DNA from: Olsenella sp. KH3B4
GTDB taxonomy: Bacteria; Actinomycetota; Coriobacteriia; Coriobacteriales; Atopobiaceae
NCBI GenBank assembly: GCA_900111695.1
Contig: FOHD01000003.1
Span: 1-64,000 of the forward strand
Reading direction: 5' to 3'
Length of the DNA stretch: 64,000 nt
Part shown: positions 53,243 through 61,557 of the stretch, piece by piece
Layout of the letters: each line of letters starts with the position of its first letter
Numbering within the stretch: position 1 is the stretch's first letter
Notes under the pieces: generated by a model
The model's input: the letters and a program-made list of their open reading frames with translations, nothing else
Told to the model about the DNA's origin: nothing
Databases searched by the model: none
Position numbers and translations under genes: made by a program

Positions 53243-54460
53243 CTAGCCTTGGAGCTTATCCGTTGCGAGGTCGTGCGCCTCGAGTTCCTCGGCCTTTCGG
53301 ATTGCCAGGCGAGTCGCAAAGAAGACCGCGCAGATACCGCCCGCAAGCTTGCCCAGGAGCACGGGCACGATGAGCGTGGGCTGGAAGTTGGCGGTGAAGG
53401 AGAGGTGGTCGCCAAACAGGAAGGCGCAGCACACGCTGAAGGAGATCACGATGACCTTGTCGCGCGCCTTGAGGTCCTTGACCATGGCAAGGGCAGCCAG
53501 CACGTTGGCAGAGGCGGCGAGAAGCCCGGCGGTGGCATCGGAGCTCAGGCCCACCGCGTGGCCAATCTTCGAGAGGGGCTTGGCGAGGTAGGTCTTGATG
53601 AGCCATACCATGGGGAAGGCGCCGCAGAGCATCATGCCAATGGCTCCGGAGACTTCCAGCGCACGGAACTGGTCCTGCTCGTCCGCAATGATGGGGTCAA
53701 AGCCAAAGGCCCCAAAGATGGTAGAGAAGAGCCCGGTGAAGTACTCGATGACAACCACGACAAAGACCACCTTGAGCAAGCTGTCGAGCACGCGCCCAAA
53801 GACGATGAAGCCGCGGATCATGGCGTCGGGTTTAGTGGCGAGACCAACGGCCAGCGCCACGCAGATGATGATGAGCGGTACCAGGTTGTGGGCAATCTGG
53901 GACCACGTGAGAGCCAGCTGATAGGTGGCTGCGGCGTTGGTCGAGACCGTCTCGCGAATAACAGGGTTAGCGATCGCGATGACGGCGCTCGCCACAAATA
54001 CGCCAATGGGGATGGCGAGAAGACCGCTCATGACGCCGAGAGCGAGATACTTGCGGTCCTTTACCTCGAGCATCTTGAGCGCTACGGGCACGGTGAAGAC
54101 TATGGTCGCACCTGCCATGTAGCCGGTCATCATGGCCATGATCCAGCTCTCCCTCGTCTGCGCGAGGGCGTCTGCCAGCTGATAGCCACCCATGTCCACG
54201 GCAATGAAGGTCGTGGCTGCCATGGCGGGGTCGGCACCGAGGGCGCCGAAGAGGGGCCCAAAGACCGTCGAGACGAACGCGGTGAGGTAGGGGGCGGACG
54301 CCATGATGCCCGCGACCGGCAAGAAGATGGGGCCAATGGAGTCTATGCCCGCGACGAACTCCTTGCCCAGCTCGCTCTCGGGACGCACAATCGAGGCAAT
54401 GCACCCCGCCGCCGCGCAACCCATGATGATGAAGACTACGACCCTGCCAAAGACTTCCAT
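53243..54460 (-). CDS. eutH: Ethanolamine permease EutH-like
   Basis: This 405-residue membrane protein has about ten to eleven helices. The match to EutH is by internal motifs: FIAVDMGGYQLADALA, YLALGVMSGLLAIPIGVF, and AFLFGDHLSF near residue 350. EutH carries ethanolamine into the cell. Here there is no ethanolamine ammonia-lyase or microcompartment gene. The gene upstream is a choline/ethanolamine kinase, so incoming ethanolamine may be phosphorylated rather than fermented. GGGAG precedes the ATG. Confidence 0.87.
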   Translation of the reverse strand: MEVFGRVVVFIIMGCAAAGCIASIVRPESELGKEFVAGIDSIGPIFLPVAGIMASAPYLTAFVSTVFGPLFGALGADPAMAATTFIAVDMGGYQLADALAQTRESWIMAMMTGYMAGATIVFTVPVALKMLEVKDRKYLALGVMSGLLAIPIGVFVASAVIAIANPVIRETVSTNAAATYQLALTWSQIAHNLVPLIIICVALAVGLATKPDAMIRGFIVFGRVLDSLLKVVFVVVVIEYFTGLFSTIFGAFGFDPIIADEQDQFRALEVSGAIGMMLCGAFPMVWLIKTYLAKPLSKIGHAVGLSSDATAGLLAASANVLAALAMVKDLKARDKVIVISFSVCCAFLFGDHLSFTANFQPTLIVPVLLGKLAGGICAVFFATRLAIRKAEELEAHDLATDKLQG

Positions 54461-54546
54461 GCTGCTCCCAACGGTTCAAAGGCACGCGAAGGCTTGGCTC
54501 GCATGAACGGTGCCAGCCTGGCGCGCCTGTTGCTTCTCTCGCGTTT

Positions 54547-55458
54547 CTAGATCTTTGATCCCAGCTGTTCCGCGCGCCTGCCGTATTCGGACGCGTAGCG
54601 ATGCCAGAGGTCCTGCCAGTCTCCCACCGGGTCACCGCACTGGTCCTTGTAGAGTGCCCATACGAACCAATACCAGGCGGCAAATGCCACATACGAGATG
54701 CAGTGGAAGAGCTCGGCTGCGCTTGGCTCGCGCTGGAAGTACTCGCGGAGCACGTCACGCGCCTCGTCGTAGCTGTAGTCGCTGCAACAGATGAAGGTCC
54801 CGAGGTCACTCGCGTAGTCGGACATGCCGGAATACTCCCAGTCGATGAGCGAGATCTCCTCGCCCCTCACCAGGAAGTTGGGATTGTAGAAATCGTTGTG
54901 GCAGAGGACCGGCGCTCCCGAGGTTGCGCGGACGCGTTTTTCGAGGCCGTCGATGAGGGCTCGAATCTGATTGAAGTCCTTGTAGCGACCCTTCTCCTCC
55001 TCGCTCAGAAGATCGAGGATGCCACAGGTGTTCTCGAAGACGTCGAAGCTCCACTTGGACGCGACGCCACAGGAGTGGAGCTGCCTTGCCATCTCCATGG
55101 CGCGCCCCACGTGCTCTGTGTTGTGGTAGTCGAAGGGAACGCAGCCATCGATGTAGTGAGAGATCTTCCAGCCACGCCTGGGGTCCTCGTAGATGAAGGT
55201 GCGGTCGAGTCCAAGCTTGGCGGCGACGCCCTGGGCGAAGGCTTCTCCCTCGCGGCTGATGATCTTCTCGGTTCCGGCGCCTGGTTTGCGGTAGACATAG
55301 GCCTTCCCCTTGGCGACAAAGCGAAAGGAGTCATTGGTGAGTCCCTCCTGGATGGGGGAGAACTCCGTGACATCGTCTGGTGCGCAACCGAGGGTCGCAC
55401 AGATGTTGCCGAGCGTCTCGATGTCCGTGAGCCCAGTCGTGGGCGTTGTGTCTGACAT
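54547..55458 (-). CDS. Choline/ethanolamine kinase family protein (LicA-like)
   Basis: The 303-residue aminoglycoside-phosphotransferase-fold kinase has an N-lobe (LTNDSFRFVAKGKAYVYRKPG, in parts). The catalytic loop CHNDFYNPNFL lies near residue 187 and the metal motif SLIDWEYSGMSDYASDLG (in parts) near 205. HNDFxxxN and IDWEY are hallmarks of choline/ethanolamine kinases. It should phosphorylate choline or ethanolamine with ATP. ATG 55458 has AAGGAG before it. eutH is 86 bases downstream, same strand. No LicC or cytidylyltransferase gene is in the window. Confidence 0.87.
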   Translation of the reverse strand: MSDTTPTTGLTDIETLGNICATLGCAPDDVTEFSPIQEGLTNDSFRFVAKGKAYVYRKPGAGTEKIISREGEAFAQGVAAKLGLDRTFIYEDPRRGWKISHYIDGCVPFDYHNTEHVGRAMEMARQLHSCGVASKWSFDVFENTCGILDLLSEEEKGRYKDFNQIRALIDGLEKRVRATSGAPVLCHNDFYNPNFLVRGEEISLIDWEYSGMSDYASDLGTFICCSDYSYDEARDVLREYFQREPSAAELFHCISYVAFAAWYWFVWALYKDQCGDPVGDWQDLWHRYASEYGRRAEQLGSKI

Positions 55459-55589
55459 GGCTCTCTCCTTGGTCGCCACGCATTGGCGAATGTATGGGTA
55501 TTGTTCATTGTTTATAAAGATAACGTAAGTCCTGAACATTTCCAAGAGAGAGCGACTTGCCACGGCATCGACAGACAATTACGAAAGGC

Positions 55590-56234
55590 CTAGCGCCTCT
55601 TTCCAAACAAGACCGAGAGGAACTTCTCGCTGATGGATGCACGTGGGGTTGCCCCGGTTCTGATGCCTGCCGCCGGACCTGCGTGGCACCAGAGCGCAAC
55701 GGCCACGAGGACTGCCCCGGCAACCGCGTGTGCCGTGTTTCCGCACGCGAGCTCGATGGCGAGCCACGCCGCGGGGATGACAAGCGCGCCCAGGCAGAGG
55801 TAGCCGCCAAAGAGCACGACGAGAAGGCCTGCCACGGCGGCGATTCCTCCCGCCACCGGCGTGACGAGGATGATTCCCGCGCAGGTCGTAGCCACGCCCT
55901 TCCCGCCGCGGAAGCGATGCCAGGCGGGAAACACGTGCCCGAGCGTGGCCCCCGTGGCTGCGGCCGTGCCCGCGACGTCTGCCGTGTTGGGAAAGAGGGC
56001 GCGGGCCAACGCAAACGCAAGGATGGTCTTGGCAATGTCGCCGGCCAGCGTGACCGCTGCCCAGCGAGTTCCGTAGGTTGCCCCCATATTGGCCATGCCG
56101 GGGTTGCCCTGTCCCACGTCAAAGGCGCTCTTGCCGCTTACGCGCTTGCTAACCAGCTCTGCCGTGAGAAAAGACCCGCATACGTAGCCCATCGCAAGCG
56201 AGCCGGCCACTTCCGTTATCACCCCTGGCATCAC
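55590..56234 (-). CDS. plsY: Glycerol-3-phosphate acyltransferase PlsY
   Basis: A 214-residue membrane protein of about five helices that acylates glycerol-3-phosphate from acyl-phosphate, the first step of phospholipid synthesis. Motifs in order are GQGNPGMANMGATYG (SGNxGATN-like, somewhat diverged), GDIAKTILA and GHVFPAWHRFRGGKGVAT. The C-terminal basic tail is typical. Start may be GTG 56234 or ATG 56231 after AGGGAGG. It is divergent from a HAD phosphatase gene and upstream of the kinase gene, on the same strand (131-base gap). Confidence 0.87.
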   Translation of the reverse strand: MMPGVITEVAGSLAMGYVCGSFLTAELVSKRVSGKSAFDVGQGNPGMANMGATYGTRWAAVTLAGDIAKTILAFALARALFPNTADVAGTAAATGATLGHVFPAWHRFRGGKGVATTCAGIILVTPVAGGIAAVAGLLVVLFGGYLCLGALVIPAAWLAIELACGNTAHAVAGAVLVAVALWCHAGPAAGIRTGATPRASISEKFLSVLFGKRR

Positions 56235-56354
56235 AGTCAGCCTCCCTTGAACAAGATTAGGTATCGATGAAGTGAAGGGGCTTTTGAGACTTTCCAGTTA
56301 GGGTACCCTTCAACCTTGGGTGTGCCTGGGAAAACGATAGAAGGGATGCACCAC

Positions 56355-57011
56355 ATGTTCGACGGAGTCATTTTCGACATGGACGGCTTGATGGTCGATA
56401 CCGAGCCTGTATGGATGGAGTGCTGGGAGCCGGCCCTTGCCCACTTTGGCTATCCCGTTCCCCCAGGCATCGCCGACGCGGTGCGAGGTTCGGCTGGCGA
56501 CACGGCCACCCGCATCCTTCGCGAGATGGTAAGCCCTCAGCTCGACACCAAGGCGTTTTGGGCGTACTTCTCGTCCCTTGCCGAGAAGATCTTCTCCCAG
56601 GGGGTTGAGAAGAAGCCTGGTCTCGACGAGCTTCTCGCCTACCTAGGGGAGAGAAACGTGCCCTGCGCCGTCGCCTCGTCGTCCTCGAAGGAGGGCATCG
56701 ATCGCAACCTGCGCTTCATTGGTGCCACCAACAGCTTCCAGGTCATCGTTCCAACGAGCGACGTCTCCCATGCGAAGCCTGCGCCCGACATCTTTCTCGA
56801 GGCGGCGCGACGTCTGGGGACCGCGCCGTCGCGCACGATGGTGCTCGAGGACTCATTCAACGGGGTGCGTGCCGGAGCTGCAGGAGGTTTTTTCACCGTG
56901 ATGGTCCCCGACCTCGCCCAGCCCGACGACGAGATTAGGTCTATTGCCTCTCGTGTGTGCACGAGCCTGCTCGAGGTGCGCGACCTTCTCGCCTGTGGCG
57001 AAATAGGCTAA
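56355..57011 (+). CDS. HAD-superfamily hydrolase, beta-phosphoglucomutase-like
   Basis: The 218-residue protein has motif I DGVIFDMDGLMVDTEP, then VPCAVASSSSKEG (motif II). The Lys motif is SHAKPAPDIFLEAARRLG (in parts) and motif IV is VLEDSFNGVRAG. The small helical C1 cap and the DMDG(L/V) start are typical of beta-phosphoglucomutase/phosphonoacetaldehyde-type HADs and of general sugar-phosphate phosphatases. Start is ATG 56355; an ATG three codons earlier lies too near AGAAGGG. It is divergent from plsY. Confidence 0.88.
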   Translation: MFDGVIFDMDGLMVDTEPVWMECWEPALAHFGYPVPPGIADAVRGSAGDTATRILREMVSPQLDTKAFWAYFSSLAEKIFSQGVEKKPGLDELLAYLGERNVPCAVASSSSKEGIDRNLRFIGATNSFQVIVPTSDVSHAKPAPDIFLEAARRLGTAPSRTMVLEDSFNGVRAGAAGGFFTVMVPDLAQPDDEIRSIASRVCTSLLEVRDLLACGEIG

Positions 57012-57077
57012 TCAGCGGGCGAGTGGGCAGAGCCCCAGGCGTTCGTGCTTCTTCTGTCTTGTATTGGGGAGGGTCCC

Positions 57078-57326
57078 ATGGGTGGTTTTCATTGCTCCGA
57101 GTGCATCTATTGCTCGTTTGCCATAAACAAGGAGACCGGTCTGTACCAAGGCTCCTGCAGCCGCGGCTTCACGCTTGCGGTGCCGCATGTGTACAAAGAG
57201 CCGGACATGTTTTTTGCAAAAAGCCCCGATGACCTGGTGCCCGTTGTCGATCGATACGGGAAAGAATACCTTCGCCAAGGCAACGTTTGCGACCACTTCC
57301 TACGGCCTCAAGACGCCAGGCCCTAG
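57078..57326 (+). CDS. Small cysteine-rich protein (unknown, probably metal-binding)
   Basis: This 82-residue protein starts MGGFHCSECIYCSFAINKE after GGGGAGGG. It has Cys-x2-Cys-x2-Cys at residues 6, 9 and 12, a fourth Cys in YQGSCSRGF and a fifth in NVCDHF near the end, with His also present in the last. The spacing suggests a zinc or Fe-S site. No signal or membrane segment is visible. I recognise no family. It is 66 bases downstream of the HAD gene, same strand. Confidence 0.65.
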   Translation: MGGFHCSECIYCSFAINKETGLYQGSCSRGFTLAVPHVYKEPDMFFAKSPDDLVPVVDRYGKEYLRQGNVCDHFLRPQDARP

Positions 57327-57496
57327 GAGGCGGAAGTAAGCCAAGGGGAAGTTTCTTGAATTTCTATCAAATGCTGCACTTCTTACGCTATTTAAACAAC
57401 GTGTTGTGCTCATAATGCACTGCAGCTATGGGCTAGTGCCAAGGCGGCATTAGCACTGTCTAGCCACGCGCTAAAGAGGGAAAAGGCGGTAGCCAA

Positions 57497-58105
57497 ATGT
57501 CGAGAAAGGCCCAGACTGACAGCGGGGAGACCAAGCGGGGGCTCATCGCGTCAGCCACAGAGGAATTTGCCGAGTACGGATACGAGGGAGCGTCCCTGCG
57601 CCAGATTTGCTCAAAGGCCGGTGTGACCACGGGAGCATTGTATTTCTTCTTTGATAGCAAGGAAGACCTGTTCAACAGCGTTGTCTCTCCCCTGATGAGT
57701 GAGCTGCCTGCAATCCTCGCCACTTGGATTGAGCATGACATTGCGGTGATCTGCGATGGGACGGGCGAGCCCACCAACGTTGAGGAACTGCCCGACGGCT
57801 TGGCCGAGCTTCTCGAGCAGTATCCGCTGGTTCCCAAGATTGCCCTGAGCAATCGCGACAACCCCGTGGTCAAGAAGTATCTTGATGCCAAGGTTGCCGA
57901 GATTGCGGAAAGCATTGAGAGCCGCATGGTCAAGAAGGACGGTAAGGATTCCGACGGTTTCTCTTCCCGTCTCCTTGCTACCATGTCTGCGGATGCCTTC
58001 ATTGACATCCTCGCCAGCGACGATGATCACAAGGCCATCTCGCGCCACCTGACCGAGATGTCTGCCTTCGTGCGTGGTGGCCTGGAGGCCGCGCTCAAGA
58101 AGTAA
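57497..58105 (+). CDS. TetR-family transcriptional regulator
   Basis: A 202-residue regulator with TetR HTH residues about 12-58: KRGLIASATEEFAEYGYEGAS, then RQICSKAGVTTGALYFFFDSKEDL (in parts). The helical C-terminal domain probably binds a small ligand. The cation/proton antiporter gene begins 36 bases after its stop, so the two are likely one operon and the antiporter its target. The upstream 170 bases are AT-rich with short inverted repeats. The ATG is 13 bases after GGCGGT, a weak site. Confidence 0.9.
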   Translation: MSRKAQTDSGETKRGLIASATEEFAEYGYEGASLRQICSKAGVTTGALYFFFDSKEDLFNSVVSPLMSELPAILATWIEHDIAVICDGTGEPTNVEELPDGLAELLEQYPLVPKIALSNRDNPVVKKYLDAKVAEIAESIESRMVKKDGKDSDGFSSRLLATMSADAFIDILASDDDHKAISRHLTEMSAFVRGGLEAALKK

Positions 58106-58119
58106 GTCGAGAATTCACG

Positions 58120-58167
58120 GAGAGCGAGAGGAGATAACACTATGGTAAGCCAGCTCCTCTCGCTCTC
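58120..58167 (+). promoter_or_regulatory. 14-bp perfect hairpin sequestering the antiporter ribosome binding site
   Basis: GAGAGCGAGAGGAG (58120-58133) pairs perfectly with CTCCTCTCGCTCTC (58154-58167). The left arm contains the Shine-Dalgarno GAGAGGAG. The right arm lies in codons 5-9 of the antiporter, and the 20-base loop holds the ATG (58142). In RNA this would hide the ribosome site unless unfolded or bound, which suggests translation control. Confidence 0.75.
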
Positions 58168-59542
58168 TGTGACCATGCTGGTGGCGGCGCTTGCCCCCTT
58201 TGTGGCAAGCCTTGTCCCCGGCAGAGCCATCCCGGAGGTTGTCTTTCTCGTCTTTGCTGGTGCGCTTCTCGGCCCCTATGGGATTGATGTTATCAGGACA
58301 AGCGGAGGCGCCCTCTCGCTTGTCTCGGAGCTGGGCATGGCCTTCCTCTTTCTGCTTGCCGGCTACGAGATACAACCCTCCGAGCTGGTTGGCCCCATGG
58401 GGCGTCATGCCTCCATCTGCTGGGGTGCCTCGCTGGCAGCCGCAATCGCGCTCGTGAGCCTCACGGGCTTCAGTCGCTTCACTGGCATGGCAGGCATTGC
58501 CTTCGCCATCATGCTCACCACCACGGCGTACGGCACCCTTGCGCCCATCATGCGCAGCCGCGGCCTTACCAACACGAGCGTGGGACGCGCGGTCACGGCC
58601 TATGGCGCCACGGGCGAGGTGCTGCCCGTCATCGCGGTGGCACTCATGCTCTCTACGAGGTCGCTTCTCGTCACGGTTGTTGTGCTTGTGGTCTTCCTTC
58701 TGGTCTGTGTGCGCATCGCGCGTCTCTCCACGTCTACGGCCCGCATTGGCGCACGTTTCCGCGACTTTGTGAAGTCGAGCGCCGGTGCCTCTACGCAAAC
58801 GCCGCTTCGCCTGGTGGTGCTCCTTCTTGTGTTTCTGCTCTTTCTCGCCGAGATGGCGGGCTTCGACTCGGTGCTTGGCGCCTTTGCCGCCGGCTTCGTG
58901 CTGCGGGTTTTCTTCCCCGAAGGCAGCACGGATCTGGAGGCACGCCTGGAGGCCATTGGCAACGGCTTTCTCATCCCTGCGTTCTTTGTGATATCGGGGG
59001 CGGGCATCGATCTTTCGGCTGCCGTTGCCGACCCTGGCCTGCTCTTCCTCTTCATTGGGCTCCTGGTGGCCGTGCGCGGGGTCTCCGTGGCCATCTCGCT
59101 GCGCGTGAACCCCGAGACCCGCACGATGCAGCCGCAGGAGCGCTTTGTGACGACGGCCTACTGCGTGATGGCGCTACCGCTGGTGGTTGCCATTACGCAG
59201 ATTGTGGTGGACGCGGGTGCCATGACCAGCCAGGACGCGTCGGTCCTCGTGACGGCGGGTGCCATCACGGTGCTTGTGGTGCCCGTCCTCACCTCGCTTG
59301 TGCGCGTGACTGCGCCCGCGCACCCCGTTCACGCCCTGAGCAGCATCGTCTCGGGCGAGGAGAGCGCAAACGAGGCCCTCGAGCGGCAGCGGCGTGCCAT
59401 GCAGAACTCGCGCAGGCGCTTCGAGGCGGCTCGCGCCCGTCGCAGGCGCGAGCAGGGAAGGGGCCTCTCATCTGCCGAGTACATCGCCCGCCATGGCGGA
59501 GACGAGCCCAGCGACGACCCGTCCGGCCGCCCTGACGTCTGA
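58142..59542 (+). CDS. Monovalent cation:proton antiporter (CPA2 family)
   Basis: This 466-residue membrane protein has about 12 helices (about residues 1-395) and a basic Arg-rich cytoplasmic tail (from about 415, with RRRFEAARARRRREQ). The early ELGMAFLFLLAGYEI matches the CPA2/KefB pattern. The first arm of the fold, GAFAAGFVLRVFFPE, and FFVISGAGIDLSA are further signatures. It should exchange H+ for K+ or Na+. The soluble RCK domain of KefB is absent. The ribosome site is in the left arm of a perfect hairpin, suggesting regulated translation. A TetR gene precedes it. Confidence 0.88.
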   Translation: MVSQLLSLSVTMLVAALAPFVASLVPGRAIPEVVFLVFAGALLGPYGIDVIRTSGGALSLVSELGMAFLFLLAGYEIQPSELVGPMGRHASICWGASLAAAIALVSLTGFSRFTGMAGIAFAIMLTTTAYGTLAPIMRSRGLTNTSVGRAVTAYGATGEVLPVIAVALMLSTRSLLVTVVVLVVFLLVCVRIARLSTSTARIGARFRDFVKSSAGASTQTPLRLVVLLLVFLLFLAEMAGFDSVLGAFAAGFVLRVFFPEGSTDLEARLEAIGNGFLIPAFFVISGAGIDLSAAVADPGLLFLFIGLLVAVRGVSVAISLRVNPETRTMQPQERFVTTAYCVMALPLVVAITQIVVDAGAMTSQDASVLVTAGAITVLVVPVLTSLVRVTAPAHPVHALSSIVSGEESANEALERQRRAMQNSRRRFEAARARRRREQGRGLSSAEYIARHGGDEPSDDPSGRPDV

Positions 59543-59664
59543 TGGTGCCGGTTGACCCGTGCCAATTACATATGATTGATACGGGCTTCGCAGCTCGTGG
59601 GTGATTGCGCTGCCTGCAATCGTATGATGGGCGCAGTATACGTGGCTCTGGGGAGGAAGCTCAT

Positions 59665-60648
59665 ATGTCTGATGCAGCGGCGAGTACGGCACGTGACCTC
59701 ATCTTTCTTACACCCATCTTCCATGGGAAGATCTGGGGCGGCCGTGAGCTGGAGAAGCGCTTTGGTTACAACATTCCGGACGGCCCCATCGGCGAGTGCT
59801 GGGGTATCTCGGCTCACCCCAACGGCGACTGTGTAGTGGACGGCGGCGAGTTTGACGGCTTGCACCTCTCGGAGCTCTGGGACGCACGCCACGAGCTCTT
59901 TGCTGGTGCCAAGGGCGACCGCTTCCCGCTGCTCATCAAGATCCTTGACGCGCGCGAGAACCTCTCGGTGCAGGTGCACCCGGATGACGCGTATGCCGCC
60001 GAGCACGAGAACGGCTCGCTGGGCAAGCGCGAGTGCTGGTACGTGATCGACTGCGAGCCAGGCACGCGCATCATCGTGGGGCAGCGCGCCAAGAGCCGAG
60101 AAGAGCTTGCGGCCATGATCTCCGAGGGTCGTTGGAGCGACATGCTTAACTACGTGCCCATCCATCCCGGCGACTTCTTCCGCATCGAGCCGGGGACCAT
60201 GCACGCCATCATGGGCGGCACGCTCATCCTCGAGACCCAGCAGTCGTCCGACGTCACCTATCGCGTGTACGACTACGACCGCGTTCAGTCTGACGGTACC
60301 AAGCGCCCGCTTCATGTGAAGCAGTCGCTCGACGTGGTGGACTATGAGCAGGTTCCGCCCACAAGTGGCAAGGTCACCGCACCCGAGGAAGACGGTGTGA
60401 CCGAGCTTATGGCCTGCCCCAACTTTGATGTTGAGCGCGTGCGCGTCTCTGGCGAGAAGACGCTTGCGCAGCCGTGGCCGTTCATGTGCCTCTCGGTGAT
60501 CGAGGGCTCGGGCAGCGTTCGCGATGGCGCCGGCGTCGAGCACGCCGTGAGCGCGGGAAGTCACTTCCTAGCGCCCTCCGGCTCTGGCGACATCCGCCTG
60601 ACGGGCGAGATGACGCTCATTACCTCGCATCTTCCCGAGCGCGCATAG
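59665..60648 (+). CDS. manA: Mannose-6-phosphate isomerase, class I
   Basis: This 327-residue cupin-type zinc enzyme interconverts mannose-6-phosphate and fructose-6-phosphate. It begins LIFLTPIFHGKIWGGRELEKRFGY, typical of the short bacterial type. Zinc ligands are visible in VQVHPDDAYAAEHEN and in FRIEPGTMHAIMGG, with the expected His and Glu. ATG 59665 follows GGGGAGGAAG. The gene is followed by a short tandem-repeat stretch and a hairpin. Confidence 0.95.
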   Translation: MSDAAASTARDLIFLTPIFHGKIWGGRELEKRFGYNIPDGPIGECWGISAHPNGDCVVDGGEFDGLHLSELWDARHELFAGAKGDRFPLLIKILDARENLSVQVHPDDAYAAEHENGSLGKRECWYVIDCEPGTRIIVGQRAKSREELAAMISEGRWSDMLNYVPIHPGDFFRIEPGTMHAIMGGTLILETQQSSDVTYRVYDYDRVQSDGTKRPLHVKQSLDVVDYEQVPPTSGKVTAPEEDGVTELMACPNFDVERVRVSGEKTLAQPWPFMCLSVIEGSGSVRDGAGVEHAVSAGSHFLAPSGSGDIRLTGEMTLITSHLPERA

Positions 60649-60656
60649 GGTCTGGG

Positions 60657-60773
60657 CCGCTGGTCCGTGGTGCCGCCCCTGGTGGTGTCGCCCCTGGTGG
60701 TGTCGCCCCTGGTGCAGCTGCCGCTGGTCCGTGGTGCCGCCCCTGGTGGAGCTGCCCCCCGGTGGTGCTGCTG
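60657..60773. repeat. Tandem repeat, 15-bp units within a 64-bp duplication
   Basis: Units of TGYCGCCCCTGGTGG occur at 60671, 60686 and 60701. A 29-base stretch at 60657-60685 (starting CCGCTGGTCCGTGGTGCCGC) recurs exactly at 60721-60749. This is recent slippage or duplication DNA in a convergent gap. Confidence 0.8.
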
Positions 60774-60876
60774 AGAATGAATTCGACATAATCTCGCGTC
60801 AAAACACTGCTATGTGTCCAATTCCTTCTCGTTTGCCCTCTGAGGGAGAATGACACCACCTCGGAGTAACAGAAGA

Positions 60877-60904
60877 GCGCCCGGAGGCCAAAGTCTCCGG
60901 GCGC
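60877..60904. terminator. Hairpin between convergent manA and mscL
   Basis: GCGCCCGGAG (60877-60886) pairs perfectly with CTCCGGGCGC (60895-60904) around GCCAAAGT. There is no T-run on either side, but position fits a terminator for both genes. Confidence 0.7.
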
Positions 60905-60962
60905 CGTTGCCATTCCACCGCCTAGCTGGGCGTGGTTCTCACTATGATGCAGGCCTCGGCTG

Positions 60963-61406
60963 CTATGCCGCGGGCTTCGCCCCGCCAGGGATCTCGCCGC
61001 CGCAGTGCGGGCAGCGGGTGGCACCGGCCTTGACCTCCTCGAGGCAGTGCGGGCAGATGGGCGCCGCGGCCTCCTCTTCCTTCTCCTGCTTCCCGGCGAG
61101 CTTCTTCGCCTCCTCGGAGAGCTTGTTCATGCTCTTGACCAGGCAGAAGATGATAAACGCAATGATGATGAAGTTGATGACGGCCGAGATGAACGCGCCA
61201 AAGTCGAGCTGGGCGGCGCCAACGTTGATCACGAGGCCAATCTGCTCGCCGCCGCCCGTGAGGCCCGAGATGAGCGGCTGGATGATGTCACCAACCAGGG
61301 AGTTGACGATGGCCGTGAACGCGCCGCCGATAATCACGCCGACTGCCATGTCCATCACGTTACCGCGCAAGATGAACGCCCGGAACTCGCTGAAGAAAGC
61401 CTTCAT
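60963..61406 (-). CDS. mscL: Large-conductance mechanosensitive channel with C-terminal zinc ribbon
   Basis: This 147-residue protein has the MscL core: FRAFILRGNVMDMAVGVIIGGAFTAIVNSLVGDIIQP (in parts, helix 1), a short loop, then FGAFISAVINFIIIAFIIFCLVK (helix 2). A charged coil (KLSEEAKKLAGKQEKEEE) follows. MscL opens under membrane tension to release solutes on osmotic down-shock. Unusually, the C-terminus continues as a double-Cys pair, CPHCLEEVKAGATRCPHC, a zinc-ribbon-like module not found in E. coli MscL. It may help assembly or sense redox or zinc. GAGGGGAT precedes the ATG. Confidence 0.93.
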   Translation of the reverse strand: MKAFFSEFRAFILRGNVMDMAVGVIIGGAFTAIVNSLVGDIIQPLISGLTGGGEQIGLVINVGAAQLDFGAFISAVINFIIIAFIIFCLVKSMNKLSEEAKKLAGKQEKEEEAAAPICPHCLEEVKAGATRCPHCGGEIPGGAKPAA

Positions 61407-61557
61407 GGTGATCCCCTCTCCTGTATTGATGAGCCTGGGGCCGCTGTCTGGCCCTTGTGCGAACTGGCACTGTCGTCAGCGACCTTGAAAGACTTTACCA
61501 CGCAAGGAAGCGTCGAACCAACGTCTGACCGCGATCAATCGGACCAAAAGGCTGGCG

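Larger units (their letters stand above)
60649..60962. other. Spacer between convergent manA and mscL: tandem repeats and terminator
   Basis: The first 125 bases are GC-rich tandem repeats (60657-60773). AT-richer DNA with no gene follows (60774-60870), then a perfect hairpin (60877-60904). The rest, to the mscL stop, has no visible feature. Confidence 0.6.

Noticed and set aside
53099..54550. A 483-codon plus-strand frame
   Set aside because: It is antisense to eutH and lacks any protein-like pattern.
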